From NCBI GenBank assembly GCA_007844125.1, contig CM017567.1, positions 3,529,660 through 3,593,659 on the forward strand: a DNA stretch of 64,000 nucleotides, read 5' to 3'. The position numbers and the translations under genes are program-made. Shown here in pieces: positions 12,691 to 24,312 of the stretch. The stretch's first letter is position 1; each line of letters starts with the position of its first letter. The stretch is from Sinonovacula constricta. Taxonomy: Eukaryota; Mollusca; Bivalvia; Cardiida; Solecurtidae. The notes under the pieces are model-generated. The model saw nothing but the letters and a program-made list of their open reading frames with translations, had not been told where the DNA came from and did not search any database.

Positions 12691-14514
12691 ACATCAATTA
12701 TTTTTTATTTGTCTGAGAATTTTATCTTTGAAAGCATTAAATGGGGAAGTTTTAAGCTTTCTAACAAAAAATATTTGTTTGTTCAAACAAGTGTATACAG
12801 AAGTTCCAAACAAACTGCGTGGTTACTGAGTTTTCGAAGAATTTGTTTTCTAAAGACTACAAATTATCAATTAAATATCTGATGTCAAATATACGGTGTA
12901 AATGAAACGTATCTCAAAACATGGCATTCAAAAGTTTGAAAGTCAGAAAATTTAAAACACTTCCTTATTTGTTAAACGCCACAAAACGTGTATACTACTC
13001 CAAATCTATAAATAACCATGATGGGGATTTCCGCAAAGAAAAGTTAACATAATTATTCACGTCAGCGCCCTTCAGCCTCATAGAATACAAGCCTTATCTT
13101 GATAATAATAAGGATGCACATTTTAAAGAAATTGCCGGTTTATAATTACAATGGCGGATAACGCTGATGATGACACAAAAATGACCTCCAAACTAAAGGA
13201 CACGTGGCTTGGTCGCGCGCATTTAGTTTAAAAATACCTTACTATGCTGCGTGTACAAAAATAGGAATTCTCTGTATGTGGGCGTGATTAATTTAAAATG
13301 CTACACGACCTAGGGAACAGCATACTACAGAAAATATCTGATTTAGTTTTTTTAAGAAAAACAAAAATTATTCAAACTTCCTGATACAACACTTAAAATA
13401 CAAATTTGGCTCAAGGTAATTCAAACTGGTGAACATCTTACTTCATTTTTATTAAAACATTTATTGCTTTTTCATGACAAAATCAATGGTACTGATTATG
13501 TTCATTGTGTATATGGTGATTAGTCTTAGAGACCAATTGTAAACATTTCTAAATCGCAAGTACATTTGTCCATCAAATTGTATTAAAACATATTCACACT
13601 TAACGAAGATGCCTATTATTGTATAGTTTAAATTCGAAAGTTATCTTCAAAGTCTATTAGAAGGAAAACATTGTGTATCAAACACAAAATAGGTAGTAAT
13701 CCCGTTCAGATTTAATTCTCCGATGATTGTATTTCGTTTCTATGTCTAAGCGTTTGCTTCTTCGCCTTACCTGAAGCACATTATTTTTAATTCCGATCTT
13801 GTTAAAATATTCAAGCAAATATGAAAATCTACCTAACGCTTAAGGCAGGTGCGTAAAATAATTATAGTTTATTATTATTTTTAACAATTTTCTTTCTGAT
13901 ACGATATTACCAGGCAATAACCAAAGTGTCTGCATGACAAAAACAAGTAATTTTCTGGGACAGCGTGTTATTTCTGGCAACTGTTTTCTTGAATTATGAT
14001 AAATATTGATAAAATGAAATAAAATGCATCGTATCTAATTGGACAACAAGTTTGTTTCACGTGTTGCAATATAACTACATTTAGTTGACCAGGACAAGTG
14101 GCTCGTCTATTTGCCTGTCAACTGTCATTCCTTTTGACAATGCATATGTTTCCAGATGTTGCCTATTACTTCAGCTGTGTTTTTTATGGGAGAAAAGCAC
14201 AAAAACATGCATTATATTTTTAATTATGAATTTTCTGTCTACTATAATACAGTTTAGGCTACTTGACATTTCTTGATGTTGAGGAAAATGATATGTCCAC
14301 TATAAAAACATTGATTCGTATCATAGAAACCTGAACCACGGATTTCTCGTATAATATAAAGAATGTCTACCTAAAACATCGATGATTTTATATTGTATAG
14401 GATGTCTTCGTCTTTTGGCAGACAAATATGTCCTTTTTTATTTATTACTACTGCTCCAACTGATTGCTTACAAAGAACTTGCCTTGCTGTTTTAATATTA
14501 TTGAAATGCTGAGT
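12691..14514. other. Non-coding, no gene seen
   Basis: AT-rich with short open frames only. No repeat family was recognised. Confidence 0.45.
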
Positions 14515-14775
14515 AGTGTATGCTCTGTTTGAACTGTATCGGCGAGTTGTTGATATGTCGTTTAAATCAAATTGCTAAATAGTATATGCTCTGTTTGAAC
14601 TGTATCGGCGAGTTGTTGATATGTCGTTTAAATCAAATTGCTAAATAGTATATGCTCTGTTTGGACTGTGGTGGCGAGCTGTTGATTTGCCGTTTAAATC
14701 GAATTGCTAAATTATGTATTCTCTGCTTGTTCTGTGATGGCAATTTGCTAATTCGCCGCTTAAATTGAATTGAAA
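14515..14775. repeat. 66-bp minisatellite, four copies
   Basis: The phase word TGCTCTG.TT recurs at 14521, 14587, 14653 and 14719, an exact 66-bp period. Copies 1 and 2 read identically. Copy 3 carries several substitutions and copy 4 many (TTCTCTGCTTGTTCTGTGATGG). No open frame spans the array. Confidence 0.93.
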
Positions 14776-16077
14776 TGCTATATTGTGCAAGAATTCACAA
14801 CAACGCCAAAGTTTTACGATGGAAAAAACGAAATCCAGATAATAGATGAAAATCTTCGTGGTGATAGCTCATTTTCTGAGGGTGTACGTTTGACACATAA
14901 GTAAATTACATGTCTGGCTGGGAAGCGGTTAATTAGGATGGTGTCAGCAAGTCTTTGCCTGTCTAGACTCACGAAGAAGTAATCAAGTTAACGGTAATAC
15001 AATATCACTGACTTAAGGGATGTCATTAGTTTATACTTAGTGTGAAAATTTTATTATTAATCATGTTAGGGCAATTAGTCTCCATTTCACTTTTTCCTCG
15101 TGTTCAGATGACAGGTTAACAATGTGTTATATATTTAAATTGCACTGACACGGAGTCGCATGCACAACCATTACTCAGCTTGAGATTTTGTTCAACTCAA
15201 ATATCGCCTCCTTTGATAGCGCTTAACGGAGACATTACGTTACAATTGTTATTACATCGTTATATCGTCAAGGATAACATTTATTCACAAAGCAGTGAAA
15301 TCTGAAAAATACTTTATTAAATTACTGAGCAGTCACAAAGTCAGCTTAAGCAATGTGTTTAAGAATAAGGATCTGCTATTTTGGAGTTATCTTGAAATTT
15401 ATGTCACTTTGTATTTGGACTTGTTCTGACGCCGCAATAATGTTTTATACCAAGATGCGAAACAAATTTCAACTATTATGATATTTTCTATTGTTTATGT
15501 TGTTGTTATTTTTATTTTTTGTATTTTAATGAATTCTAGTGTAAATTGAAGTGAGACAACCAGACTGAATGCTTCGGTGCTTGCAAAATCTTTTCGACGT
15601 TTTGTCAAATACCACTTGAAACACTACCGCTATTTGCAAATATCTGCTCTAGGTAATCAGTAGAGGAGCTAGGGTGCGTTGCGGTAAGATCCCGACCTTG
15701 AATTGTTGCTGCGGTCTTAAACAAAAATACATATTCATAGAATTAAAACGTATGTATGCGTCTTTGTTCTTTGATATACTTTTTTGAAACTAAGTGGGTA
15801 CAGTTTGAAAAGATATCGTAATTAAGGTAAATCACAAGGTAACGACCACTACCCGAATCATATGATCTCCAGCATTTTCTCCTTTACGGCTTGCTAGTAA
15901 TGCCAAGACCCTGTAAGCAGACCCTGTTCCTTAAACCTGATGATTTTTTATTAAATGAGTTTATTAAATTATATAAGTCAATACAGTTTCCACAAATAAC
16001 AAACTATATCCACCACTATAAATATTTTGCCTTAAAACTTGGTAGAACGCTGCAAAATGCTTATAAAATATGTTTAA
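14776..16077. other. Non-coding, no gene seen
   Basis: No supported feature. The 122-codon frame that starts at 15891 is extended by the TTG tract downstream. Confidence 0.45.
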
Positions 16078-16155
16078 ACACGTCCTTCTCTTATTTTTGT
16101 TGTTTGTTTTTTGGTGTGTTTTTTCGTCTGTTTGTGTGTGTTTTGTTGTTGTATT

Positions 16156-16194
<39 letters not shown>

Positions 16195-16285
16195 GTTTAT
16201 TGTTGTTTGCTTATGTGTTGTGGGTTGCTGTTGTTGTTTTGTTGGGGGTTGTTTTGTAGTTGTTGTTGTTGTTTGTATTTTAATG
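16078..16285. repeat. TTG trinucleotide-rich microsatellite
   Basis: A run of about 14 consecutive TTG units lies near 16147-16193, surrounded by T/G-rich sequence. All three plus frames stay open as poly-Leu, poly-Cys or poly-Val, which explains the three overlapping open frames here. Confidence 0.9.
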
Positions 16286-17824
16286 AATTTTAAGGGAAAT
16301 AAAGGATCTCATACGACCAGTAAAAATAAATACAGCTGGGCTTGCTAGAGGGCCTTATGATCGTATCTTATTGTAGTTGGTGCTGTTAGATAATTAATTA
16401 ATATATCAGCAGACCTATACACACATCTATATGCGTTTTGTGTCTACATATTTGTTGTTTGGTATACTTAATTGCGGAACTATGAAGAGTAATGTTTATA
16501 CCGATATAGTAAATAAAAAAAGCACCATGAATCTTTCAATGTTATTGGCTCGGGATCAGCCAAACTTCCTTTTAAGAGTTCTTTTCTATATTGTAATGTT
16601 GCTGTATCGTTTTTCGGAATGTCGCCATTTGTTTTAATCAGTGTATGAAATATGGCCCCAATTTATATAAGGCGAGGGATGCCAGCTAGAATTGACTGGA
16701 GTCGGAAACATGGAACACGGCTAGTGCAATTGTTTACACGGTTACTGACGTTGTTGTTTGTTGTTACAGAGATATGGATAGACACACCTTTAACATTACA
16801 TAAAATTATAACGCTTTAAAAATACAATGTTTTGGAATGTGACTCATTTCGGGATTTTTTAATAAAAATAAATTATAATTGTTACATGCTGGAAATGTTT
16901 TTGTTGAATTTGTTTATTGCTTATTTAAGAAGAAAACTTTGTTAAATCTCAATAAAAACAGAATAAAATATGACTCTGTTTGCAAAATTATATATAAACA
17001 TGCTTTCTTAAAATATTGTGTTTTCTTTCAATCGAAAGATTTAAATATGTTTCAAGTATTTGATACACGGTTTAGCTCAACAACCTCGTATACATCCGAA
17101 CTGCGCATGCGGTAACATACTCCATGTGTATACATACGTCAGTCTTAAACTATTCGCTGATTGGCCCTGGAGTGACTGTTGTTTTAAATGCCATGGGCCT
17201 ACACAACAGGAAATTGCCACTAAGCATACTAAACTTGAATTGGCTCGTAAATGTCGACTGATCAGGATCTGCACGTTTTGCTGTTAAGTCTTTATTTATC
17301 TGTTCTTGGCGACTGATTTTAACTTGTTGGAAAAGTTAAAATGCCGCTAGATAAGCTTAGAAAATTATTGGTGGACGCATGAGCACAATCATTGAATAAT
17401 GTATTCGAGGCTAGACGTTAAATTGACTTAATAGATCACTAAATTGCTAGGATTTAGCCGAGTCATGCCATCACGCCAGCTATGTTTAAATGGCGATTAC
17501 AAGCTGCAGTTATTTTATTGTAATTGGAAATATGTCCAGATCTCAGAGTTTTGGTTCTTTTCAGGCAGCCCGGAAGTTCGGGTGGTGCTTGTCTTGATGT
17601 TTATGCACTGACGTTAATAACAAACAGCAATAATTACGCGAGAAGAATGGTGCATAATTATAGCCATTGTCATGACATAAATGATTTGTATTGTCTAATG
17701 AGCGACTGTTAGTTTAGTTTACACATTTAATGGCCGTGCAGTTTGATCCAATTTATTTGTGCCTTGCAAAATGCAACCAATACAGCCGAAATTGAACTTA
17801 ATTTGTTTTAGTTTGTCCTTTTCT
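16286..17824. other. Non-coding, no gene seen
   Basis: AT-rich with short frames on both strands. None shows a domain or splice signals worth calling. Confidence 0.45.
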
Positions 17825-18075
17825 GTATTTTTAATTGCTTTGTTTTGGTTTAGTAATACATCACAGCGACACAATTTATGGTCATTGTAACAACATCCAG
17901 ATTTTTCGGTGGATGAAGACTCCGGACAAATAACTTGGTTAGAAACGTAAGTCAGATGGAAGACTTTTCCATGAGTCCTTCCCAACCGGGACTCGAACAC
18001 AGACTGTGAGAGGCGAGCAGTCAGAGGAGATTTTATTATTTCATATGCCAGTACATGTTTTAGTAAAGTTCCTAC
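17825..18075 (-). repeat. tRNA-derived SINE, minus strand
   Basis: Read on the minus strand, it has a tRNA-like head with a B box (GTTCGAGTCCCGG, near 17,985-18,000). The standard body follows: a TTGTCCGGAGTCTTCATCCACC block, ACAATGACCATAAATTGTGTCGCTGTGATGTA, then an A-rich tail. The 127-codon minus frame at 17719-18102 is a translation of this SINE and not a gene. Confidence 0.75.
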
Positions 18076-18138
18076 CAGAGGTCTACTAATAAACAAGCTC
18101 ATATGTTTACTTGCATTGCATTCTTCCAGAAACGGTTA

Positions 18139-18552
18139 TATTGGCGCCGCTCTGGAGAGGTGTGCCACTTATCAAATGCATTTTATGGGGACGATATTGT
18201 AGCAGGCAATAAGAGAAAATCGCAGCAGTCGTGTGTCCTTTTTTAGATATTCCACTTTTAACAATGTAGCTTACAACAATTAAGTGTAGCTTGCACTTAT
18301 ATAAAGAGGTCAGGCAGCATTCATAGGAATGTGAAGCTGTTTGGCGAGGTTTTGTTTAAGAACAGAAAAACGACTGTACCAGTGTTAGCAATGCACCTTC
18401 TACATTACACATGTATTAGAGAACTAGGAAGAAAGCAAAGTAGCAGATAGTCTATATCCCACTGTTCGCTCCTTCATTCACAGATTAGTCATCTTCCTGT
18501 TTAGAACTCATGCTCATGCTCTCTGCGGCGCATTGGATGTCTCATATCCGTG
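18139..18552 (-). repeat. Dispersed ~470-bp GGCGCC-bounded repeat, copy 3
   Basis: Minus-strand copy. It begins at ATTGGCGCCGCTCT, passes GTAGCTTACAACAATTAAGTGTAGCTTGCA and GTTTGGCGAGGTTTTG, and ends at TCTCTGCGGCGCATTGGATGTCTCATATCCGTG. It is somewhat shorter than the other copies. Confidence 0.78.
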
Positions 18553-19844
18553 ATTTTGTATGTTTCTTAAGTTTTTTGTTTGAACTACACGTTAATCATT
18601 ATAGTTTCATCGTTAGGTTATTATTTTAATGTGCGTTTCACAATTTTGCAGGGTGATTTTTGTTCCAATAATACTGGTTGTTGTTGTTGTTGTTTTATTT
18701 CAAATATGACAGCACGTACGTAAAATATCTATATAACATTAAACATTTACGATATATATAAGAAAAATGTTGTTAATATGGCGCACGACAGGAATTTGGG
18801 TTAGTGTTGGTAAAACAAGATTAAAGTTTAGTTATTATTATAAGTTATTATCATTAAAAACCCTTACGCTCATCGTGTAAAAACTTATTTACTAAAGCAA
18901 AAATTATTCAATCATGTTAATTAATTGTTGCCATTATTGACAAGAAACTGGAAAATTATAGCCTCATAAATTTGGCTATTAAGCCATGCTCCAAACTTAA
19001 AACTTGTAAATAATAAACGAGGCTTTCGCCTTTGAAGCATTATTTAAATGGTTATCAACCTAATTAACGCCATTCTTATACTAGGAGAATTACAAGAGCA
19101 AGTGGAAACTGTTGTCTTGGTAAAGGAGCTGCACTTTCATGGGAAGAAGAAGATATATTAGGAGAAGAAGTCGTGGCAGGTGTAGTTAAAAAACGGTAGA
19201 ATCGATGATAGTGAGCGCGAATATACGTATACACAATTGTGCCATATATTAATAGGCAAATATAACGCAATTTAATACGAAAACAAGTGTCCATATATCA
19301 TTAAAACTATTTTACAGTGCCTGCTCTTTTGTTTCTTTAATACCATTCCTTCAGAGATGCTTAATAATTCGATGTTTAGATTGCAAAAAGATTAAGATCT
19401 AATTAGAAAGTTCAGAAACCCTTCATTACATGGCTTCTGCTTGTTTTCCTCAACACTTTATACAATGTTAATAGAAGCGATGTTATTTGGTTGAAATTAG
19501 AAACGCAGGAAGTGTTTTTTCTCTTACATATATTGGAACTGTTTTGCGCTTCATCAGTTGTTGTTTTTTTCAGTTAATGTAGCTGTAGAAAGCAGTACAA
19601 GTAGTTCGTGCAGCTATTTCTACATGCGATTGCTGTTGTTCAGATACTTTTTTCTGCTCGCAGCTCTGCTACAGCTAGTAGTTATTTGCAAAATCTATTG
19701 ACAGCTTAATCCCATGTGTCAGTTCTCTCCAGGTTAACGTCAGTCACATTCATCCCACTCATTTGTTGGGGATTTATTTTAGATCAAACTGGGACACTGT
19801 TATAACTCTCTATCTGCAAGCAACGTGTTTGTCGATCAAAGCTT
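18553..19844. other. Non-coding, no gene seen
   Basis: AT-rich, with a short TTG run near 18680. Nothing else is supported. Confidence 0.45.
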
Positions 19845-20465
19845 AGTTACTCCTCGGACTGCTGAGCCTCATAACACTTGAGTTCTAGTCCCGCCCCGAG
19901 CGAACAACACTTGAGTTCTAGTCCCGCCCTGAGCCTCACGACCCTTGAGTTCTAGTCCAGCCCTGAGCCTCACACCGCTTGAGTTCTAGTCCCGCCCTGA
20001 GCCTCACAACGTTTGAGTTCTAGTCCCTCCCTGAGCCTCACAACGCTTGAGTTCTAGTCCAGCCCTGAGCGAACAACGCTTGAGTTCTAGTCCCTCCCTG
20101 AGCCTCACAACGCTTGAGTTCTAGTCCCGCACTGAGCGAACAACGCTTGAGTTCTAGTCCCGCCCTGAGCCTCACAACGCTTTAGTTCTAGTCCCGCCCT
20201 GAGCGAACAACGCTTGAGTTCTAGTCCCGCCCTGAGCGAACAACGCTTGAGTTCTAGTCCCTCCCTGAGCCTCACAACGCTTGAGTTCTAGTCCCGCACT
20301 GAGCGAACAACGCTTGAGTTCTAGTCCCGCCATCAGCCTCACAACGCTTGAGTTCTAGTCCCGCCCTGAGCGAACAACGCTTGAGTTCTAGTCCCGCCCT
20401 GGCCGAACAACGTCTTGCAGCAGACCTGCGGTGTACCGGTTGTTCTACCCAGACGTTTAACAAAA
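19845..20465 (+). repeat. SINE with an expanded 33/34-bp B-box array (16 units)
   Basis: The left flank (GCTTAGTTACTCCTCGGACTGC) resembles the A-box part of the SINE head at 51,730. Sixteen units follow, each CTTGAGTTCTAGTCCCGCCCTGAGC plus either CTCACAACG (34 bp) or GAACAACG (33 bp). Every unit carries GTTCTAGTCC, which fits the pol III B-box pattern GTTCNANNC. The array exits at about 20,412 into ACCTGCGGTGTACCGGTTGTTCTACCCAGACG, the same body that follows the head at 51,810. Units 7-11 and 12-16 show the same variant order, indicating a 5-unit block duplication. Confidence 0.8.
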
Positions 20466-21390
20466 TAAGCAGGTATAAGCTCGAGGAAATAGTGTAGCTC
20501 TAGATCAACCAGCTCCCGCTTAAAGTCTTGTGATCAGGATCTGCATAATTAACTTCTGAGTTTCTAGCAATGTGACTTATTTCTTGTGCATGTATATGCT
20601 TGCAAGATTTGTTATGTCTGGACTCTCTTAGGACTATTGAGTCAGATTGTCATCTTGCGATAGTCTTTAAGGTGATGACACAGCTGAATTTCGGAGGCAA
20701 GAAGGATTGGTCCTGCATGAATTTGACTACTTGCGGCAAGTTTTCATGCCTGAGGAAAAAGAAACGCAAAAACATAATCAAATATATATGTTGAAGGAGA
20801 CTAGACGTGTCATTTGTGTCAATCCATGCTTCACATGTTAACATTAATACGGCTATCAGTTAAACTAGACATTCAAGAGATTGTTTTGTATAATGCGAAT
20901 ATGCATTACATTCAGATTTATAAAAGAACAACGCCGCCCAGAATGCCATTCATAGCTAAGGGAAAAGTAGCGAAAGGTGGAAGCAAAATGATATTTGAAC
21001 GAGTATTCCACTAACTATGCATTATTTACTAGGCTGATATATTTACAATAAGCCGCACATGACCCCACTGCCTTATGCGGCTGTATACCATGTTAGTACA
21101 AACATTCGTATCGCCTGTGTTTCAGAAGATAGTTCAAGACATCGCTGTCTAAAGTAAATGCATGTATTCTGAAAAAATTAAGAATCAGATCACAATGATG
21201 TAATGCTGACAAAACAAATAACTCGCAAGAAACTTTCAACTCAGTTATTTGCACAAATTTAATCGATCACACGCTTAAAACTACACCGTCCAAACAGCGC
21301 TTTCAGTGCTTTTATAAGTTTTCGGATCACAACATATACATTTTATTTTTCCTAATGATTTGCTTGCTACGAATGGAACAGGGCTGTAAC
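20466..21390. other. Non-coding, no gene seen
   Basis: Frames at 20600-20794 and 20814-21014 lack domains. The segment may hold downstream exons of the minus-strand candidate at 21,391-21,479, but none was recognised. Confidence 0.4.
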
Positions 21391-21479
21391 CTTAAAGGAC
21401 ACTTGTAATGGCCATGATCAATGACAGCAGCGAAAGCAGAGACCAAAAGCAACACCGTTGCAATTTTCATCTTCATCAT
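21391..21479 (-). CDS. Candidate first coding exon of a secreted protein (signal peptide)
   Basis: On the minus strand the frame begins with Met-Met-Lys-Met-Lys (ATG at 21479 or 21476). It continues with a hydrophobic core, IATVLLLVSAFAAV, that looks like a cleavable signal peptide, then a short IDHGHYKCPL segment with one Cys. At 21389-21390 a GT follows AAG (AAG|GTTACA), a plausible phase-2 splice donor. Without splicing the frame runs on to a stop at 21327-21329, adding a second Cys and a basic tail. Translation could also begin at 21650, but that N-terminal extension has no sign of function. No downstream exon or family was identified, so this could be a short secreted peptide or a chance hydrophobic frame. 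Confidence 0.3.
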
Positions 21480-22434
21480 GATAAAAAAAAAGCTGGAAAA
21501 AATCACTTTCCCCACTCCCTGCTCAAAATCACCGTCACTGCAGTTTCGGTCTTCTAAATGGGTTACTTCCGCTATGAAGTATATGGATAGGAACGCACTT
21601 AGTGCAAAATCTTTTGAGCATGAAATGCAAATGGTGAAGATCCAGGTCAACCTGCTCTCGACTGAACTTTCAAGCCATATTTATTTACTTTTTCTGTGAA
21701 TAAGATGTGGTTTTGCTTGTGTAGTAAAAGCCTGGTAAATATTTAGAGATAAAATCTTGTCGTTATCTTAGAAAATGACAGCTTGAAAAGAATGTAAAAA
21801 TAATTAACATTTAATGCTTTTTACGCGATAGACTGCAATCTGACAATGCAATCTTTCTCGGTACCTCAAACATCGCTGGCATAAAAAAAAACATTTCAGT
21901 CGAACCGAAGCAGTATGAAAGCCTGCCATCCTAGAATCCACTTTACGGCAGGACTGATAACTATTATTGCCATCAGTGAGAGAATCTTCACGGAATTGGT
22001 CGAATGGTTTCATTAAATAGTTAGGCTCATTTATCTCTGTCAACTTACTCTTACTCTGCTAATAATGAATTGACGAGACAAAAGCTGTTAATGTATATCA
22101 GGACACCACTGTTACTTGCATGTTGTTGTTTTTTCTTTAGTATCAGTAAACGCATGCATGTCTGGTTGTGTCTGCATGTAGCATGCAGTACACCTAATGA
22201 CTTTAGATTGTTAACAGATATAAGAAGTTCAAGGTTAAAGCCATTAATTATCACAATAATACAAAATTTTCTGTAGAGCTGCACTGCTAGAATCATAAGG
22301 TTCATTATTTCTTCTCGTTAGAATTGAAAAGCCTGCAAATTCAAGTAAAGCATTCATCGCATGAATATAAAGGTCAACATAAAATGGAATGTCACTCGGT
22401 CTCCTTGAGAACGAATTGATCAGGGATGGGCAAT
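21480..22434. other. Non-coding, no gene seen
   Basis: AT-rich with short overlapping frames on both strands. Nothing is supported. Confidence 0.4.
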
Positions 22435-22600
22435 TGTTTTGTGGTTGTTGTTTTTTGTTTTGTTTTGTTTTTTCCTTTGGTTTTAATGGCACACCAACAC
22501 TTGATAGGTCAAGCGGAATACACTAAAGTTTAACATTAATATTAACTGGTTAATATTAAAATATAAGTGTACACATATAAAAATCAAAGGGGTTTTGCAA
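22435..22600 (-). mobile_element. Fragment of the I-like LINE 3' end (22.5 kb copy)
   Basis: The plus strand reads GGTTTTAATGGCACACCAACACTTGATAGGTCAAGCGGAATACACTAAAGTTTAAC. This is the motif found at the minus-strand 3' ends of the LINE copies at 52.9, 53.2, 56.8 and 63.15 kb. To its left, TTGTTTTGTTTTGTTTTTT is the tail, A/C-rich on the element strand. Divergence is higher than in the cluster copies, so this is an older insertion reduced to its 3' end. Confidence 0.65.
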
Positions 22601-22801
22601 TAAGTGTATATCTAGATTCGCTGGTTTCCAGTGATAGGTAACTAATCAGAATATGCACTTTTCTCCTTCGACCTTACCGGGATTTAAACCCACGTGGTAA
22701 AATGCTGAGCTGTCAAAGTAGTTACAAGGCGGCGACTCTATTATTCGGTCAAGGTCGCGCCTGACATCAGCTGTAATGAACAATGAGACTTACGGTTAGA
22801 T
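22601..22801. other. Possible degenerate minus-strand tRNA-like head
   Basis: CTTACCGGGATTTAAACCCACGTGG near 22,674 resembles an inverted B box in a T arm, and GTCAAGGTCGCGCC follows. It is too degenerate to name. Confidence 0.25.
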
Positions 22802-23259
22802 TATGGGCGCCGCTCTGTTGCCTTTTATTAATACATTGCTATGGAAACAATAGTGTAACAATCAATAATAGTAAGTCGTAGTTGTTCTGTGTGACCTTTT
22901 TCAGAGAAAAGAACCAAGTATTCTGTTTTTAACCGTGTAGCTTGCAACAATAAACTATAGTTTGCACTTATAACAAGTGGCAGGCATAAATAGAAATTCG
23001 CTACAGTTTGGTGAGGTCTCGTTTAACACAAGAAACCTAGTATTCCGATGTGTACAATACAGCTTGTAATTGAAGGTCGAGGAAAAAAATGTAAAGAAGC
23101 AATTGGTCTAGTTTCCGTCATAGTTACGGTTCGTTACAATAATTGATTTATGTGATGAATCGACAGTGTACATGTAAGAGAGTGTTTATTTCCCAGAATC
23201 GTCATCTTCTTGTTAAAAGCGCATGTTCTCTGTGTCGCCTTGGATTTCTCACATTCGTG
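22802..23259 (-). repeat. Dispersed ~470-bp GGCGCC-bounded repeat, copy 4
   Basis: Minus-strand copy: TATGGGCGCCGCTCTG at the left, TGTGTGACCTTTTTCAGAGAAAAGAACC, GTGTAGCTTGCAACAATAAACTATAGTTTGCA, TTTGGTGAGGTCTCGTTTAA, and at the right TCTGTGTCGCCTTGGATTTCTCACATTCGTG. It is closest to copies 1 and 2 in length. Confidence 0.8.
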
Positions 23260-24235
23260 CCCTTGTTTTCAGCAGGCTAAATGTTAAAAGTGTATTAATC
23301 GGTATGCAGTATAAAGCGTTATAAAAATATTTTAAATGCATCTATTAAATTTATAGTCATTTGCTTGCGACTCCATGCATGTTTTAAGTATGTTTTTAAA
23401 AATGTAAAAAAAATAGTGTAGATCCTGTCAGACAGCTACCCGCCTGAACAGTTCGTCCTAAGCCCTTTAAACATAACATGTTTAATAATACCGCAAATTT
23501 GAGCGTTTGGCATTAAAATCAGAAAATCTTTTCAAAATCGGGAAAATGTTCAAAATTAGTAGGTAAGCGATCAAAGGAGTGAATTTTCTCCGTGCTTTAT
23601 AGCTTTGGCAAATCTTATTGATTTGAATATAATAAAATAAAACAACAATTCTTTGAAATAAGTCTGATGTATAATCGTTTTGAATTTCATAGCAAAACAA
23701 ACGAAACTCTTATTCTTAGTGCACTTCTCTAAAATAGGAACATCAACTCTTGTTAAATTATTGTTCTTTAAGTTTAAATCAACGTTTTTTATGAAGATTG
23801 TTAGACATAAGATGACTCAATATGACATTATATAACATAAAATAAATCCAGGTTAAAAGTTTAATTTTTTTAATATTAAGAAATCATGGATATTATAGGT
23901 GTTAGACATATCAATATATCTGTGTGTGTGCGTGCATGCGTGCGTGGGTAAATAATATAGTGTTTGAACAAGCATGAAATGCTGTAAAATAATTTAAATC
24001 GTAATATTGTCGCTACTTGGATAGTTAGCAAAGACCATAAATGATGCCTTCCACTTGAGCCCCTAATTACTGGGGATAAAATATTGCCAGTTTGGAGAAC
24101 CATTCGGGAGCATTCATAAACGATGATCGGAACATTAACATTGGGAAATAGTACATACCTTTCGGAATGTATTATCGAAATGACAACGGTAAAAGTATAA
24201 ACGCTAAAGCCTGATGCACACAAACTTACTTTATG
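23260..24235. other. Non-coding, no gene seen; TG/CG dinucleotide run at 23,918-23,948
   Basis: A short TGTGTGTGTGCGTGCATGCGTGCGTG run is present. The 120-codon minus frame at 23876-24238 crosses it and has no domain. Confidence 0.4.
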
Positions 24236-24312
24236 CACCCGAAGTAACCGAATGCACCTGAAGTAATATAATGCCCCTGGAGTAATCTCATGCCCAGAAG
24301 TAACCTAATGCA
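24236..24312. repeat. Degenerate ~20-bp repeat, about four units
   Basis: Units of the form GAAGTAACCTAATGCACC with substitutions and small indels. Confidence 0.6.

Noticed and set aside
15891..16348. Three overlapping open frames (up to 122 codons)
   Set aside because: They are translations of a TTG microsatellite as poly-Leu, poly-Val or poly-Cys.
17719..18102. 127-codon minus-strand frame with several Cys residues
   Set aside because: It lies over a minus-strand SINE, and its Cys-rich part is the SINE body.
20272..20463. 63-codon minus-strand frame with repeated GTRTQAL-type peptides
   Set aside because: It is a translation of the 33/34-bp B-box array.
23876..24238. 120-codon minus-strand frame
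   Set aside because: No domain, it crosses a TG repeat, and its composition matches the AT-rich background.
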